This document shows positions 25,879 to 34,831 of a stretch of 64,000 nt of DNA, piece by piece. Both the position numbers and the translations under genes were made by a program. Under the pieces are notes generated by a model. It did no database searches. It was not told the origin of the DNA and saw only the letters and a list, made by a program, of their open reading frames with translations. This DNA is from Hoeflea_A sp965228435. Lineage in GTDB: Bacteria > Pseudomonadota > Alphaproteobacteria > Rhizobiales > Rhizobiaceae. Location of the stretch: contig OZ245818.1 of NCBI GenBank assembly GCA_965228435.1, positions 3,844,001-3,908,000 of the forward strand. Reading direction: 5' to 3'. Every line of letters begins with the position of its first letter. Position 1 is the stretch's first letter.

Positions 25879-26304
25879 TCAGCCAGGGCGTTCGAGCAAG
25901 GCGCGCAGACGGTTGTCGAGCAGCATGTCCCAGCCCTGTTCGTGGCGATCGCGCAGGGTGCTTTCACCGGGATCCCAACCGGAGTGAACGAGGTCGCAGC
26001 GGGTTGCCTCGGCGACTTCGACCAGGTCGATTTCGAGCAGGGTTTCGGTGTAGGGGCTGTCGATCACCCAGGTGTAGACCAGCCGGGCGCGGCCGTCGTG
26101 CGGCGGCTTCAGCTCCTTTACCTCGCAGCGCACAGGCGCGCCGGAGCCGATTCCCGGTGGGCAGTCCATGGTGAAGTGGTGGCCCTCTTGAGCGACGAAC
26201 GTGTTGGGCATCAGCCACTCGGCGATCTTGTCGGTTTCAGTCAGGTATTCCCAGACGTCGTCGATCAAGGCCAGGATGGTGATGCTGCGGTGGATGTATG
26301 TCAT
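25879..26304 (-). CDS. SRPBCC/AHSA1-type protein
   Basis: A 141-residue START-like lipid-cavity protein. The opening SITILALIDDVWEYLTETDKIAEWLMP and the closing helix GWDMLLDNRLRALLE are characteristic of AHSA1/SRPBCC proteins. It overlaps the upstream ArsR-family gene by 4 bases (ATGA). The pairing of an ArsR repressor with an AHSA1-like protein is widespread and often encoded as one operon. Function and ligand unknown. Confidence 0.88.
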   Translation of the reverse strand: MTYIHRSITILALIDDVWEYLTETDKIAEWLMPNTFVAQEGHHFTMDCPPGIGSGAPVRCEVKELKPPHDGRARLVYTWVIDSPYTETLLEIDLVEVAEATRCDLVHSGWDPGESTLRDRHEQGWDMLLDNRLRALLERPG

Positions 26305-26642
26305 GTGCGTTTTCGGCCCTTGGCTTTCACGTTGGACTCGACCGCGTGTTTGAGATTGGCCAGGCGCTGATCCCAGAACGGACCGTACTGCCGCACCCAG
26401 TCATGGACCTCGCGCAATGGTTCGGCATTGAGGCGGTGGACACGGGTACGGCCCACATTGGTGATGGTCACCAGGCCGTTTTCCTCCAGGATGCGCAGAT
26501 GTTTGGCGATCGCCGGACGCGATATGTCGAAGCGGCCAGCCAGTTCGCCGGCCGTCTTGTCACCCTCGGCTAGGCAGTCGATCAGCGCCCGCCGCCGGTC
26601 GTCGGCAATGACGGAGTAGATATTGTCCAGGCGGTAGGTCAT
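26301..26642 (-). CDS. ArsR-family transcriptional regulator
   Basis: A 113-residue winged-helix protein. The recognition helix region is ELAGRFDISRPAIAKHLRILEENGLV, and the opening DRRRALIDCLAEGDKTAGEL fits the ArsR/SmtB family. No metal-binding cysteine pair is seen, so it is likely a non-metal member regulating the coupled SRPBCC gene. A MITE-like element ends 34 bases upstream of its start, so its promoter must lie inside or across that element. Confidence 0.9.
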   Translation of the reverse strand: MTYRLDNIYSVIADDRRRALIDCLAEGDKTAGELAGRFDISRPAIAKHLRILEENGLVTITNVGRTRVHRLNAEPLREVHDWVRQYGPFWDQRLANLKHAVESNVKAKGRKRT

Positions 26643-26676
26643 CGGTGCTCACTGCGATCGGAGTATTGCCGATACC

Positions 26677-26930
26677 AGAGCAAAGGGCGATAAGTTTGCA
26701 CCATTTGACCGCGGCGATTTTGGTCTCTGGCTAGGCGGATTGCAGGCTGTGGTGTGATCCCACCACAAGTGCAAGCCAACGACGCCAGGGGCCAAAATCG
26801 CCCGGCCCGAAGGGTATCGGCCCATCGGCGGCGTTGCGCCGCTTGCCCGACATCGCGCTGCGCGACGCGCCTGGCCGAGTGGAGCCGATCTGCAGCCATC
26901 AAATGATCCAAACTTATCGCCCTTTGCTCT
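26677..26930. repeat. MITE-like element 1 with terminal inverted repeats
   Basis: A 254-base non-coding unit bounded by perfect 22-base inverted repeats (26677-26698 and 26909-26930). They extend imperfectly to about 34 bases. The right end is followed by A so that TA abuts it; the left side has CA, which would be a mutated TA duplication. No transposase is encoded. The right end overlaps the TAG stop of the MAPEG gene. Size, termini and lack of coding capacity suit a miniature element mobilised by an IS630/Tc1-type transposase. Confidence 0.75.
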
Positions 26931-27315
26931 AGACCGCGTTGAGCCCGATGAAGACAATTGAAATCAGCATGGACACCACGGTCAGCGTCGCGCCCAGGCC
27001 GCGGGCGGCACGATTGCTGTCGTCCGCCTTGATGCCGAATGGGTGAACGATGCGGCTGATTAGCAGTGTGGCACCGATGGCATGAAGCCAGGCGACAGAT
27101 CCGCCCGACGCCTCGACAATGCCCATCAGGATCAGCGCCATCGGCACGTTTTCGGTGAAATTGGCGTGCTGACGGATGCGTTCGACGAGTGCAATGTTTT
27201 CGCCGTGGAGGAGCGGGATATCGGTCTTCGCCCGCATGATGGAAACGCGGGCGCCGAGCACGATCATGATCAGCGCCAGCGCGCAGGCATAGAGGCCGGT
27301 GATTTCGATGGGCAT
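26929..27315 (-). CDS. MAPEG-family membrane protein
   Basis: A 128-residue protein with four predicted membrane segments. RQHANFTENVPMALILMG carries the Arg/Asn/Glu residues typical of the MAPEG (membrane-associated eicosanoid/glutathione metabolism) family, and RIVHPFGI matches the second half. Bacterial members are often glutathione-dependent but substrates are unknown. The TAG stop at 26929-26931 is formed across the edge of the adjacent MITE-like element, so the original C-terminus may have differed. Confidence 0.88.
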   Translation of the reverse strand: MPIEITGLYACALALIMIVLGARVSIMRAKTDIPLLHGENIALVERIRQHANFTENVPMALILMGIVEASGGSVAWLHAIGATLLISRIVHPFGIKADDSNRAARGLGATLTVVSMLISIVFIGLNAV

Positions 27316-27342
27316 GGTGTCGTCTTTCTCCGCTGTACCGGT

Positions 27343-27924
27343 CTATTGCGCCAGATTGCGCCGGAAGCCGTCCCAATACAGCAGGTTCCAATGCGTGTTG
27401 ACGATCGCGCTCAGGGGGCCGATTTCTTCGGTTTGGTCGGGGTTGGGAATGCGGACCTTGAAGTCCGGCACATTCACGTGGACCATTTCGATCTGGGCGC
27501 CGCGCAGCGTGTCGCGGAAGGTCAGCACCAGGGTGGAATCAGGCGCGCCGCGACCCTCGAGGGTCAAATCTGCCGGATCGACAGCCGATACCCAGCCGAA
27601 GTTCCACCATGCCATGGTGATCGAGTGCACGCCCTCGGCATTGGAGATGTCGAGCACCCGGGCGTTGAGGGCGCACATGTCCGGCTTGAAGCAGAACGCG
27701 TCCAGCGTGCCGCCGATTTCGGCTCGATCAGCCGGGTTTCCGTCGGGCGCCTTGTAACTGGCCGGCAGCCCGGTCACTGCCTTGTGGCCTTCGCTGGTTG
27801 CGTAAAGATCGAACAGGGCATCGGCACTGGTGCCGGGGAAATGCACCGTCTGACTCAGGGTCGCCGCGCCGGCGGGCTGGAGAAGCGCGAGCAGGCCGAC
27901 AACGGGCAAGAGGGGTTTCAGCAT
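27343..27924 (-). CDS. Secreted SRPBCC-like protein of unknown function
   Basis: A 193-residue protein with a signal peptide (LKPLLPVVGLLALLQPAGA then AT). The mature start TLSQTVHFPGTSADALFDLYATSEGHKAVTG looks like a polyketide-cyclase/START-type domain. Three cysteines occur in the mature part, two close together (FCFKPDMC), so a disulphide is possible. The upstream region has two dyads at 27964-28000. The MAPEG gene follows 27 bases downstream on the same strand. Function unknown. Confidence 0.75.
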   Translation of the reverse strand: MLKPLLPVVGLLALLQPAGAATLSQTVHFPGTSADALFDLYATSEGHKAVTGLPASYKAPDGNPADRAEIGGTLDAFCFKPDMCALNARVLDISNAEGVHSITMAWWNFGWVSAVDPADLTLEGRGAPDSTLVLTFRDTLRGAQIEMVHVNVPDFKVRIPNPDQTEEIGPLSAIVNTHWNLLYWDGFRRNLAQ

Positions 27925-27963
27925 GGAACTATCTCCGCTTTGGTTCGGAAAGTCTCACAAATT

Positions 27964-28000
27964 ATGTAATCTACAAGTTACATGTCAAGCCATGACATGT
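27964..28000. promoter_or_regulatory. Two adjacent dyads, putative operators
   Basis: ATGTAA-N8-TTACAT (27964-27983) runs directly into a perfect 8-base dyad ACATGTCA-N5-TGACATGT (27980-28000). They lie 40-76 bases upstream of the minus-strand SRPBCC-like gene and about 107 bases upstream of htpG. The first resembles ArsR/TetR-type operators. The regulator is unknown. Confidence 0.5.
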
Positions 28001-28106
28001 CTTTCGAAGTTACCTGCCGATACGCTCCGTCGGCGCGCCGCGTTTGGGCGTCTTGTGAGAGGCCGCTTCGCCGACTATATCAGCGTCAACCATCGGTATT
28101 TAAGGG

Positions 28107-29987
28107 ATGAAGACAGTCATGAATGACACCATGACCAAGGAAACCCATTCGTTTCAGACGGAAGTGGGCCGGTTGCTCGATATCGTCGCCAGCTCGCTTT
28201 ATTCAAACCGCGAGATTTTTCTGCGCGAACTGGTCTCCAACGCATCGGATGCCTGCGACAAGCTGCGGCACGAGGCCTTGACGGCTCCGGCGCTGGTTGC
28301 GGGCGATCCGGAGTTTCGCATCCGGTTGAGCGCCGATTCCAAGGCCAAGACCATTGCCGTTTCCGACAACGGCATCGGCATGAACCATGACGACCTGCTG
28401 GAAACGCTGGGGACGATCGCCCGTTCCGGCACCAGCGCCTTCCTTGAGCAGCTCGGCAAGGAAGATAAGGATGACATGAGTCTCATCGGCCAGTTCGGCG
28501 TCGGTTTTTATTCCGCCTTCATGGTGGCCGATCGTGTTGATGTGCTGACCCGCAAGGCCGGGGAAGAAGGAGCCTGGCTGTGGTCGTCGGACGGGAAGGG
28601 CGAATTCACCGTCGAGCCCGCCGAGCGTGATGAGCGCGGAACCACCGTGACGCTGCACGTCAAGAAAGACGCCAAGGAGTTTCTGGAAGAGGCCCGGCTG
28701 CGACATATCATCAAGACCTATTCGGACCATGTCGGCTTTCCGATCCTGTTTGGAGAGGACACGCTGAACGAGGCATCCGCCATCTGGACGCGGCCGCCGA
28801 AGGAGGTGACGGAAGAGCAGCACAAGGAATTCTACCACCACGTGGCGCGCGCCTTCGACGAGCCCTGGATGACCCTGCACAACCGCGCCGAGGGCGTCGT
28901 CAGCTACATCAACCTGCTCTACATTCCGTCGAGCCCGCCCTTCGACCTGTTCGAGCCGGACCGCAAGGGACAAGTGAAGCTCTATGCGTCGCGTGTCTTC
29001 ATCACCGAGGATGCCAAGGGCCTGCTGCCGGCTTATCTGCGCTTCCTGCGCGGGGTGGTCGATTCGGAAGACCTGTCGCTCAACATCTCGCGCGAGATGC
29101 TTCAGACCGATCCGAAGCTGGCCAGGATCCGCACCGGGCTGACCAAGAAGGTGCTGAACGAGCTGAAGAAGAAGGCGGGCAAGGATGCCGAGGCCTATGC
29201 CGAGTTCTGGCGCAATTTCGGCGCGGTGCTGAAGGAAGGCCTGGTCGAGGACCAGGACATGCGTGAGCGGATCCTAGAAATCAGCCGGTTTGCTTCCACA
29301 CATGGCGACGCGCTGACAAGTCTCAAGGACTATGTCGAACGCATGAAGGAAGGCCAGGACGCGATCTATTATATCGCCGGTGACGATGCCACAAAGGTGG
29401 CTGCTTCGCCCCATCTGGAAGGCTTCCGGGCGAAGGGCGTCGAGGTGCTGCTTCTGTCGGATCCGGTGGACGAGTTCTGGATGCAGCACGTCACCGAGTT
29501 CGACGGCAAGCCATTCAAGTCGATAACCCGCGGTGCGGCGGACCTCGACGACATCAAGAGCGAAGATGCCAAGGACGACGACAAGAAGGACGAACCCGAA
29601 GCACCGTCCATCGGTGCCCTGGTCGCCGCCGTCAAGCTGGAACTGGGCGACGCGGTCAAGGATGTGCGCCCGTCGAAGCGTCTGACCGAAAGCGTCGTCT
29701 GCCTGGTGGCCGACGAGGGCGACATGGACGTCAACATGGAACGGCTTCTGCAGCGTCACGGCAGATTGCAGAGCAGCATGCCGCGCATTCTCGAGCTCAA
29801 CCCGAACCACGGCATGGTCAAGAAGCTGGCCGAGCGTGCCGGGCAGGAAGGTGCCGGGAAGGACCCCTTGCTGAGGGATGCCGCCCACCTGCTGCTCGAC
29901 CAGGCACGGATCGCCGACGGCGAAGCACCCGCCGATCCCGCCGAGTTCGGACGGCGGCTGACCGCGGTCATGGAGAGCGCGCTTTAG
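28107..29987 (+). CDS. htpG: Molecular chaperone HtpG (Hsp90)
   Basis: A 626-residue Hsp90. The GHKL ATP-binding motifs are visible: ELVSNASDACDKLR, the DNGIGM loop and GQFGVGFYSAF. The middle-domain arginine region LSLNISREMLQ and the C-terminal dimerisation part complete a full-length protein. A charged linker (KSEDAKDDDKKDEPE) separates middle and C-terminal domains. The ATG at 28107 is used; a second ATG at 28119 is equally plausible because the AAGGGA ribosome-binding site is better spaced for it. Chaperone for cytosolic client folding. Confidence 0.96.
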   Translation: MKTVMNDTMTKETHSFQTEVGRLLDIVASSLYSNREIFLRELVSNASDACDKLRHEALTAPALVAGDPEFRIRLSADSKAKTIAVSDNGIGMNHDDLLETLGTIARSGTSAFLEQLGKEDKDDMSLIGQFGVGFYSAFMVADRVDVLTRKAGEEGAWLWSSDGKGEFTVEPAERDERGTTVTLHVKKDAKEFLEEARLRHIIKTYSDHVGFPILFGEDTLNEASAIWTRPPKEVTEEQHKEFYHHVARAFDEPWMTLHNRAEGVVSYINLLYIPSSPPFDLFEPDRKGQVKLYASRVFITEDAKGLLPAYLRFLRGVVDSEDLSLNISREMLQTDPKLARIRTGLTKKVLNELKKKAGKDAEAYAEFWRNFGAVLKEGLVEDQDMRERILEISRFASTHGDALTSLKDYVERMKEGQDAIYYIAGDDATKVAASPHLEGFRAKGVEVLLLSDPVDEFWMQHVTEFDGKPFKSITRGAADLDDIKSEDAKDDDKKDEPEAPSIGALVAAVKLELGDAVKDVRPSKRLTESVVCLVADEGDMDVNMERLLQRHGRLQSSMPRILELNPNHGMVKKLAERAGQEGAGKDPLLRDAAHLLLDQARIADGEAPADPAEFGRRLTAVMESAL

Positions 29988-29988
29988 A

Positions 29989-30858
29989 CTAATCCGACTT
30001 CTGTGCTGCCTCGGTCCGGTTTCGAACGTTGAGCCGCTTGAGGATCGAGGACACGTGCAGTTTGACTGTACCTTCTGAAATGCCCAGCGTTTCGGCAATC
30101 AACCTGTTGGATGCGCCCTGGCGCACCAACTGCAGGATCTCCTCCTGTCGCCGCGTGAGATTGCGATCGGACTTGGGCTTGCTCGCCCGGCCTGATTGCG
30201 TCTTTGTACGCTCGCCGGCCTGAACCAGATCGCGGGTGGCTGAAACGGCCCTTTCGAATGCATCGAAACGCTCGGCCACCGCGGCAATCGCCGTTGCTGT
30301 ATCGGCATCTTTTGCATCGACCTGCTGTAATGCCGTGATTGCCTGCCGCAAGTCGGCCAGCGGCGACAGAAAGTCGGTGGCGGCAATGGTGGCAAAGCGG
30401 CCTTCCGACACCTCGTTCTGCCGGGCCTGCGAAAGCGTGCGTTCAAGTGCCTCGAGCGCTTCTCTGCGGTCGGTCACGTCGAGAGCCACGCCGTCCCAAA
30501 TCACCGATCCGTCACCCTGCCGACGCGGACTGCCGATGGAGCGGACCCAGCGATAGCCGCCATCGGCCTGTTCCACACGAACCTCTTCGTCGAGAGGCGA
30601 AAGATCGCTGGCTGAGCGTTCAAGTCCTTCGATGAACCGAGCGCGGTCATCGGGATGGATCCAGCCGTGGTCGACGGCCTCCATTTCCATCAGCTTCTGC
30701 GGATCCAGTCCAAGAGAATCGTGGATGCCCGGGCTGACATAGTTGTAGCGGTACCTGCCATCGGGCGTCCGAATTCTCTGCATCGTATGGCCCGGAAAGG
30801 TGCCCCCCAAAAGATCGGCGACATCCTGAACAGGTGGGGCGGTTCTTTTCGTGTTCAT
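29989..30858 (-). CDS. PAS-LuxR transcriptional regulator
   Basis: About 289 residues from the ATG at 30858. A PAS fold occupies residues about 30-135 (YNYVSPGIHDSLGLDPQKL, WIHPDDRARFIEGLE). A helical middle section is followed by a C-terminal LuxR/GerE helix-turn-helix (LTRRQEEILQLVRQGASNRLIAETLGISEGTVKLHV). There is no receiver or acyl-homoserine-lactone domain, so it likely senses a small ligand through PAS. It diverges from the BKACE/TRAP operon and is the obvious candidate regulator. A longer frame to 30951 overlaps that operon's promoter and is rejected. Confidence 0.88.
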   Translation of the reverse strand: MNTKRTAPPVQDVADLLGGTFPGHTMQRIRTPDGRYRYNYVSPGIHDSLGLDPQKLMEMEAVDHGWIHPDDRARFIEGLERSASDLSPLDEEVRVEQADGGYRWVRSIGSPRRQGDGSVIWDGVALDVTDRREALEALERTLSQARQNEVSEGRFATIAATDFLSPLADLRQAITALQQVDAKDADTATAIAAVAERFDAFERAVSATRDLVQAGERTKTQSGRASKPKSDRNLTRRQEEILQLVRQGASNRLIAETLGISEGTVKLHVSSILKRLNVRNRTEAAQKSD

Positions 30859-30876
30859 ATTACTAAAGTTATAATA

Positions 30877-30905
30877 TTGCCTGCGTATTGCAAGAAAAAT
30901 ATAAC
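30877..30905 (+). promoter_or_regulatory. Sigma70-type promoter of the BKACE operon
   Basis: TTGCCT at 30877-30882 and TATAAC at 30900-30905 are separated by 17 bases, a good match to housekeeping promoters. Transcription would begin near 30911-30913, about 85 bases ahead of the first start codon. Confidence 0.55.
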
Positions 30906-30911
30906 TTTTGG

Positions 30912-30927
30912 GATGGAAATTTCCATC
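30912..30927. promoter_or_regulatory. 16-bp perfect palindrome at the predicted transcription start
   Basis: GATGGAAATTTCCATC is a perfect 16-base palindrome beginning 6 bases after the -10 element. Occupation there would block transcription, so it is a candidate repressor site for the catabolic operon. Confidence 0.55.
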
Positions 30928-30995
30928 GATTGCCGTATATTGCCTCTCCAAGATCCAAAAAGGGCGTGCCCAAACACTGGGATCCGGAGGAGACG

Positions 30996-31895
30996 TTGGA
31001 CAAGATCATCATCGAAGCACGGGTGAACGAACTCGCCACGCGCGACGGCAATCCGCATGTGCCGTTTCTGCCTCAGGAGATCGTGTCCGATGCGGTCGCC
31101 TGCCATGAAGAGGGTGCTTCGATCGTGCACTACCACGGGCGCCATGCGGACGGCACGCCCGACAACTCATCCGCATTCTACCTGGAAACGAACGCGGGCA
31201 TTCGCTCCAGGTGCAACATCCTGATCCATCCGTCACTGGGCTATGTCGCCAACGCCACCGACGCCAAGGGGCGCTTCGCTGCCGTCGAGGAAATGATGCA
31301 GTCGGCAGACACCGCGCCGGATTTCGCGCCGATGGATTGCGGCAGCGTCAATGTCGACTGGTGGGACCCGAAGGTAAATCGGTTCGTGACAACGGACCTG
31401 GTCTACGAGAACTCGACGGGCACGTTGATGTATTTTGCCGAACGGATCCGGCATCATGGCCTGACGCCCTATCTGGTTTCCTGGAACGTCAGCTTCACAC
31501 GGCAAATCGAGCAGTTTCTTCGCATGGGCGTGCTCCCGGAACCGGCCTATATCTGCTTTTGTCTTACCGACGAAATCATCCTGTCCGGCCATCCCGGAAC
31601 AGCCGCTGGCCTGGACGCCCATACGGCCTTCCTGCCGAGTGATTTCAAATCGATCTGGACCGCGGTCAACTACAAGGGCGATCTTTTTCAACTGACGGAA
31701 AAGGTCATCACATCGGGCGGGCATATTTCAATCGGGCTGGGTGACTATGCCTATCAGGAGGGTGGTCACAACCTGACCAATGCCGAAGTGATTGCCAAGG
31801 TCGTTGCCCAGGCGCGCGCGCTTGGGCGCGAGCCGGCCAGTGTCGAAGAAACCAGGCAAATTCTGAACATGCCGCAAGTACGCATCGCGGCCTAG
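30996..31895 (+). CDS. BKACE-family beta-keto acid cleavage enzyme
   Basis: About 299 residues from the TTG at 30996, preceded by the strong ribosome-binding site GGAGGAG; this yields the canonical opening DKIIIEARVNELATRDGNPHVP. The metal-site histidines appear in SIVHYHGRHADG. The family (DUF849, 3-keto-5-aminohexanoate cleavage type) condenses a beta-keto acid with acetyl-CoA to give acetoacetate and a CoA thioester, using Zn. The exact keto acid is not predictable. First gene of the operon running to 38049. Confidence 0.9.
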   Translation: MDKIIIEARVNELATRDGNPHVPFLPQEIVSDAVACHEEGASIVHYHGRHADGTPDNSSAFYLETNAGIRSRCNILIHPSLGYVANATDAKGRFAAVEEMMQSADTAPDFAPMDCGSVNVDWWDPKVNRFVTTDLVYENSTGTLMYFAERIRHHGLTPYLVSWNVSFTRQIEQFLRMGVLPEPAYICFCLTDEIILSGHPGTAAGLDAHTAFLPSDFKSIWTAVNYKGDLFQLTEKVITSGGHISIGLGDYAYQEGGHNLTNAEVIAKVVAQARALGREPASVEETRQILNMPQVRIAA

Positions 31896-31940
31896 GGCTG
31901 CCTGACCGCGGTCACACGTCAATAAAACGGGAGGAAAACC

Positions 31941-32954
31941 ATGACCATCAACGCCAGAAGAATCTTGATCGGTGCCCTTGCGGGCTTCGCGGCTGCAACA
32001 TCGGGAGCGGTTGCTGCGGAACTCAAGATGCAGACGTTTCTCGGTGCCAACGCGTCGACGACCAAGGCTTTTGAAGCCATGGCGGCGGAACTCAAGGAGT
32101 CCACCGGCGGTGAAGTCGATATCACTGTACTGCCGGGCCGCGCCGTGGTTGGTGCCGGTGAGACCATAGATGCGATCCAAAACGGCCTGCTCGATGGTCA
32201 GTACACCGCGCCAAGCTACTTTGCCGGCAAGGACGCAGCACTTGGTGTTCTCGGTGACACGCTGGCAGCCTATCCCGATAGCGCGACCCGCGACCGCTGG
32301 TTTACCGAGGGGGGCGGACTGGAGATCGCCCGGGCGCTCTACGACAAATACGACCTGCACTTCATCTGCCCGGTTTACTGGCCTCCGGAGCAGATCCCCT
32401 CGACGGTCGCCATCAATTCTGTCGCGGATCTTTCGGGCCTCAAGATGCGGGCTCCGGGCGGACTTGCGTCCGACCTGCTGAGCCGGGCCGGCGCGTCGCT
32501 CGTCACCATGGGTGTCGGAGAGAGCGTCACCGCCATGGAGACCGGGGTGCTTGACGCCACGGACCTGGCCAATGTGGCGCTCAACGTCGCCCTGGGCATG
32601 CACAACAAGGCCAAATATTCGGTTCTGGCGCGCCATTCCATGGCGGTTACCGAAATGAGCCTGTCAAAGGACAAGTGGAACAGTCTGTCGCCTGACGCAC
32701 AGGCCAAGTTCGAGGCTGCCTGCGTCGCCATGTCCGACAAGCTGCGCGACACGCTGTCCGGCGAGGACGCCGATGCGGAAGCCAAGGCCAAAGGCGAACT
32801 GTCCGTCACGTTCCTTGAATTCGGCGACGACGATGCGGCAGCGTTCCGTGCCATGACCGCCGATGTCTGGGACGACTGGGGCGCCAAGAGTGCAGACGCG
32901 CAAGCCGTCGTCGACAGTCACAAGGCGTTTGTGTCCAAACTCGGCCTGAAGTAG
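31941..32954 (+). CDS. TRAP transporter solute-binding protein (DctP type)
   Basis: A 337-residue periplasmic binding protein with a signal peptide (MTINARRILIGALAGFAAATSGAVAA). The family features KMRAPGGLASDLLSRAG, containing the carboxylate-binding arginine, and GVLDATDLANVALN are present. This suggests an organic-acid or amino/keto-acid ligand. The two membrane subunits follow, completing a tripartite TRAP system. Confidence 0.93.
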   Translation: MTINARRILIGALAGFAAATSGAVAAELKMQTFLGANASTTKAFEAMAAELKESTGGEVDITVLPGRAVVGAGETIDAIQNGLLDGQYTAPSYFAGKDAALGVLGDTLAAYPDSATRDRWFTEGGGLEIARALYDKYDLHFICPVYWPPEQIPSTVAINSVADLSGLKMRAPGGLASDLLSRAGASLVTMGVGESVTAMETGVLDATDLANVALNVALGMHNKAKYSVLARHSMAVTEMSLSKDKWNSLSPDAQAKFEAACVAMSDKLRDTLSGEDADAEAKAKGELSVTFLEFGDDDAAAFRAMTADVWDDWGAKSADAQAVVDSHKAFVSKLGLK

Positions 32955-33017
32955 TCACCCTTCGGAACCGGCAACTCCGCCGGTTCCGCTTTCCCGAACG
33001 AACGCCCGGAGCATGTG

Positions 33018-33509
33018 ATGCCGCTGGTTGACCGACTGACGCTTTGGATCGGCCGTGCCGTGTCCTGGTGTTTTGCGGCCATCGTGCTCATCATGGTCTA
33101 CGAGGTTGCCGCGCGCTACGCCTTCAATGCCCCGACCATCTGGGCCCATGAGACTTCGGTTCTGCTGGCATCGATCGGTTTCGTCTTCGGGGGTGCCTAT
33201 TGCATGAGCGAAGGCACCCATATGCGCATCGGCTTTCTGGTCGACCGGTATCCTCACTGGGCGCGCATCTCCAAATGGCTCAGCCTCATTGCCGGTACGG
33301 TCTACCTCGCCGGGCTTGGCTATGCCGCCTGGAAAATGACGGAGCGGGCGGTCTGGCGTTTCTCGATCTCGGGCGCCTGGGATCCGGAACGGTCCGGAAG
33401 TACCCTGAATTCGCCACTTCCGACTTATCTCAAGGCCTGCCTGTTTGTCGGATGTCTGCTGTTCCTGCTGGTGATTGTCCGGCGGTTCTTTCCGAGTGGC
33501 AAGAGCTGA
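33018..33509 (+). CDS. TRAP transporter small membrane subunit (DctQ type)
   Basis: About 163 residues with four membrane segments. The motif MVYEVAARYAFNAPTIWAHE, containing the conserved membrane-interface Trp/Glu region, is diagnostic of DctQ. The ATG at 33018 has a GGAG site; the GTG at 33015 is an alternative. The stop overlaps the large-subunit ATG (TGATG). Confidence 0.93.
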   Translation: MPLVDRLTLWIGRAVSWCFAAIVLIMVYEVAARYAFNAPTIWAHETSVLLASIGFVFGGAYCMSEGTHMRIGFLVDRYPHWARISKWLSLIAGTVYLAGLGYAAWKMTERAVWRFSISGAWDPERSGSTLNSPLPTYLKACLFVGCLLFLLVIVRRFFPSGKS

Positions 33510-34825
33510 TGGATATCGGCACGATTACCGTGCTGATCATCCTGGCGATGTCCGGCATGTTATTGATCGGCGTTCCGTTGGCCTTCGTCTCCGGATCGAT
33601 CGCCGTGGTTCTTGCCGTTACGCAATTCGGCTGGAATGCGCTGTTCATCGTTGGCAGCCGCACGGTGGACTTTCTCGACAGCTTCGCTCTTATCGCCGTC
33701 CCGATGTTCGTGATCATGGCGTCGGTGATGGAAAAATCCGGGGTGGCGAGCGACCTCTACCGGGCATTCCATGTTCTGGCAGGCGGTTTGCGCGGCGGCA
33801 TCGGCGTGGTGACCACTTTCGTGGCGGTCATCCTCGGCGCGACCACCGGGATCATCGGTGGAGAGATTGTCCTGCTGGGCCTGATCGCTTTGCCGCAGAT
33901 GCTCAAGCTCGGTTACGACAAGAGCCTGGCGATCGGGACCATCACGGCCGGCGGCTCGCTCGGGACGATGATCCCGCCGTCGATCATTCTCATCTTCTAC
34001 GGACTGACCGCGGAAGTGAGCATTTCGCACCTGTTTCTGGCGACGCTCGTTCCGGGGCTGATGCTGGCGCTGTTCTATATCGGCTACATTCTGGTTCGCT
34101 GCGGGCTGAATCCGGCGATGGGACCGCCTTTGAGCGGCCCGGAACGGGACATGCCGCTTGTCGAAAAACTGATCCTCTTCAGGCACGTGGCCCTGCCGAT
34201 GTTGGTCGCGGCCGGCGTGCTCGGTTCGATCTATGCCGGCTTCGCCTCGATCACAGAAAGTGCTGCCATGGGCGCTTTCGGGGCTGTCCTGGCGGCCTGG
34301 GTTCGCGGCAGGCTATCGGTCGAGCTGATCCGCGAGGCCCTCATGCAGGCGTTTCGGACCTGCGGCATGGTGTTCTGGCTGGTCTTCGGGACCAACGCCC
34401 TGATCGGCGTCTATAACCTCATGGGCGGCATTGAGTTCGCGGGACTGATGCTGTCGGGTGTGTCCGAGGAACCGGCCATCATCCTGGCGGTGATGGTGTG
34501 TGTCTTCATCCTGCTCGGTTTCTTCATCGACTGGATCGGCATCCTGTTCCTGACCATGCCGATCTTCCTGCCGGTGCTGACCTCGATCGGCTACGATCCC
34601 ATCTGGTTCGGGATCGTCTTCAACCTGTCCATGCAGATCGCCTATCTGACGCCGCCATTCGGGCCTGCTTGCTTCTACCTGAAGGGGGCGGCACCGGAAG
34701 GTGTCGATCTGCAGGACATTTTCGCCGCGCAATGGCCGTTTATCGGACTTCAAGTCGTTGCGCTTCTCATCGTCATTGCCTGGCCGGATCTGTCGCTCTG
34801 GCTGCCGCGCCTGGTCTATGGGTAG
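33509..34825 (+). CDS. TRAP transporter large permease subunit (DctM type)
   Basis: About 438 residues with 11-12 membrane segments. The ATG at 33509 overlaps the preceding stop (TGATG); the longer frame from 33200 runs through the small-subunit gene and is discarded. DctM signatures include GVPLAFVSGSIAVVLA, GGSLGTMIPPSIILIFYGLTAE and the C-terminal TPPFGPACFYLKG. It uses an ion gradient to import the ligand delivered by the binding protein. Confidence 0.94.
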   Translation: MDIGTITVLIILAMSGMLLIGVPLAFVSGSIAVVLAVTQFGWNALFIVGSRTVDFLDSFALIAVPMFVIMASVMEKSGVASDLYRAFHVLAGGLRGGIGVVTTFVAVILGATTGIIGGEIVLLGLIALPQMLKLGYDKSLAIGTITAGGSLGTMIPPSIILIFYGLTAEVSISHLFLATLVPGLMLALFYIGYILVRCGLNPAMGPPLSGPERDMPLVEKLILFRHVALPMLVAAGVLGSIYAGFASITESAAMGAFGAVLAAWVRGRLSVELIREALMQAFRTCGMVFWLVFGTNALIGVYNLMGGIEFAGLMLSGVSEEPAIILAVMVCVFILLGFFIDWIGILFLTMPIFLPVLTSIGYDPIWFGIVFNLSMQIAYLTPPFGPACFYLKGAAPEGVDLQDIFAAQWPFIGLQVVALLIVIAWPDLSLWLPRLVYG

Positions 34826-34831
34826 GATGTA

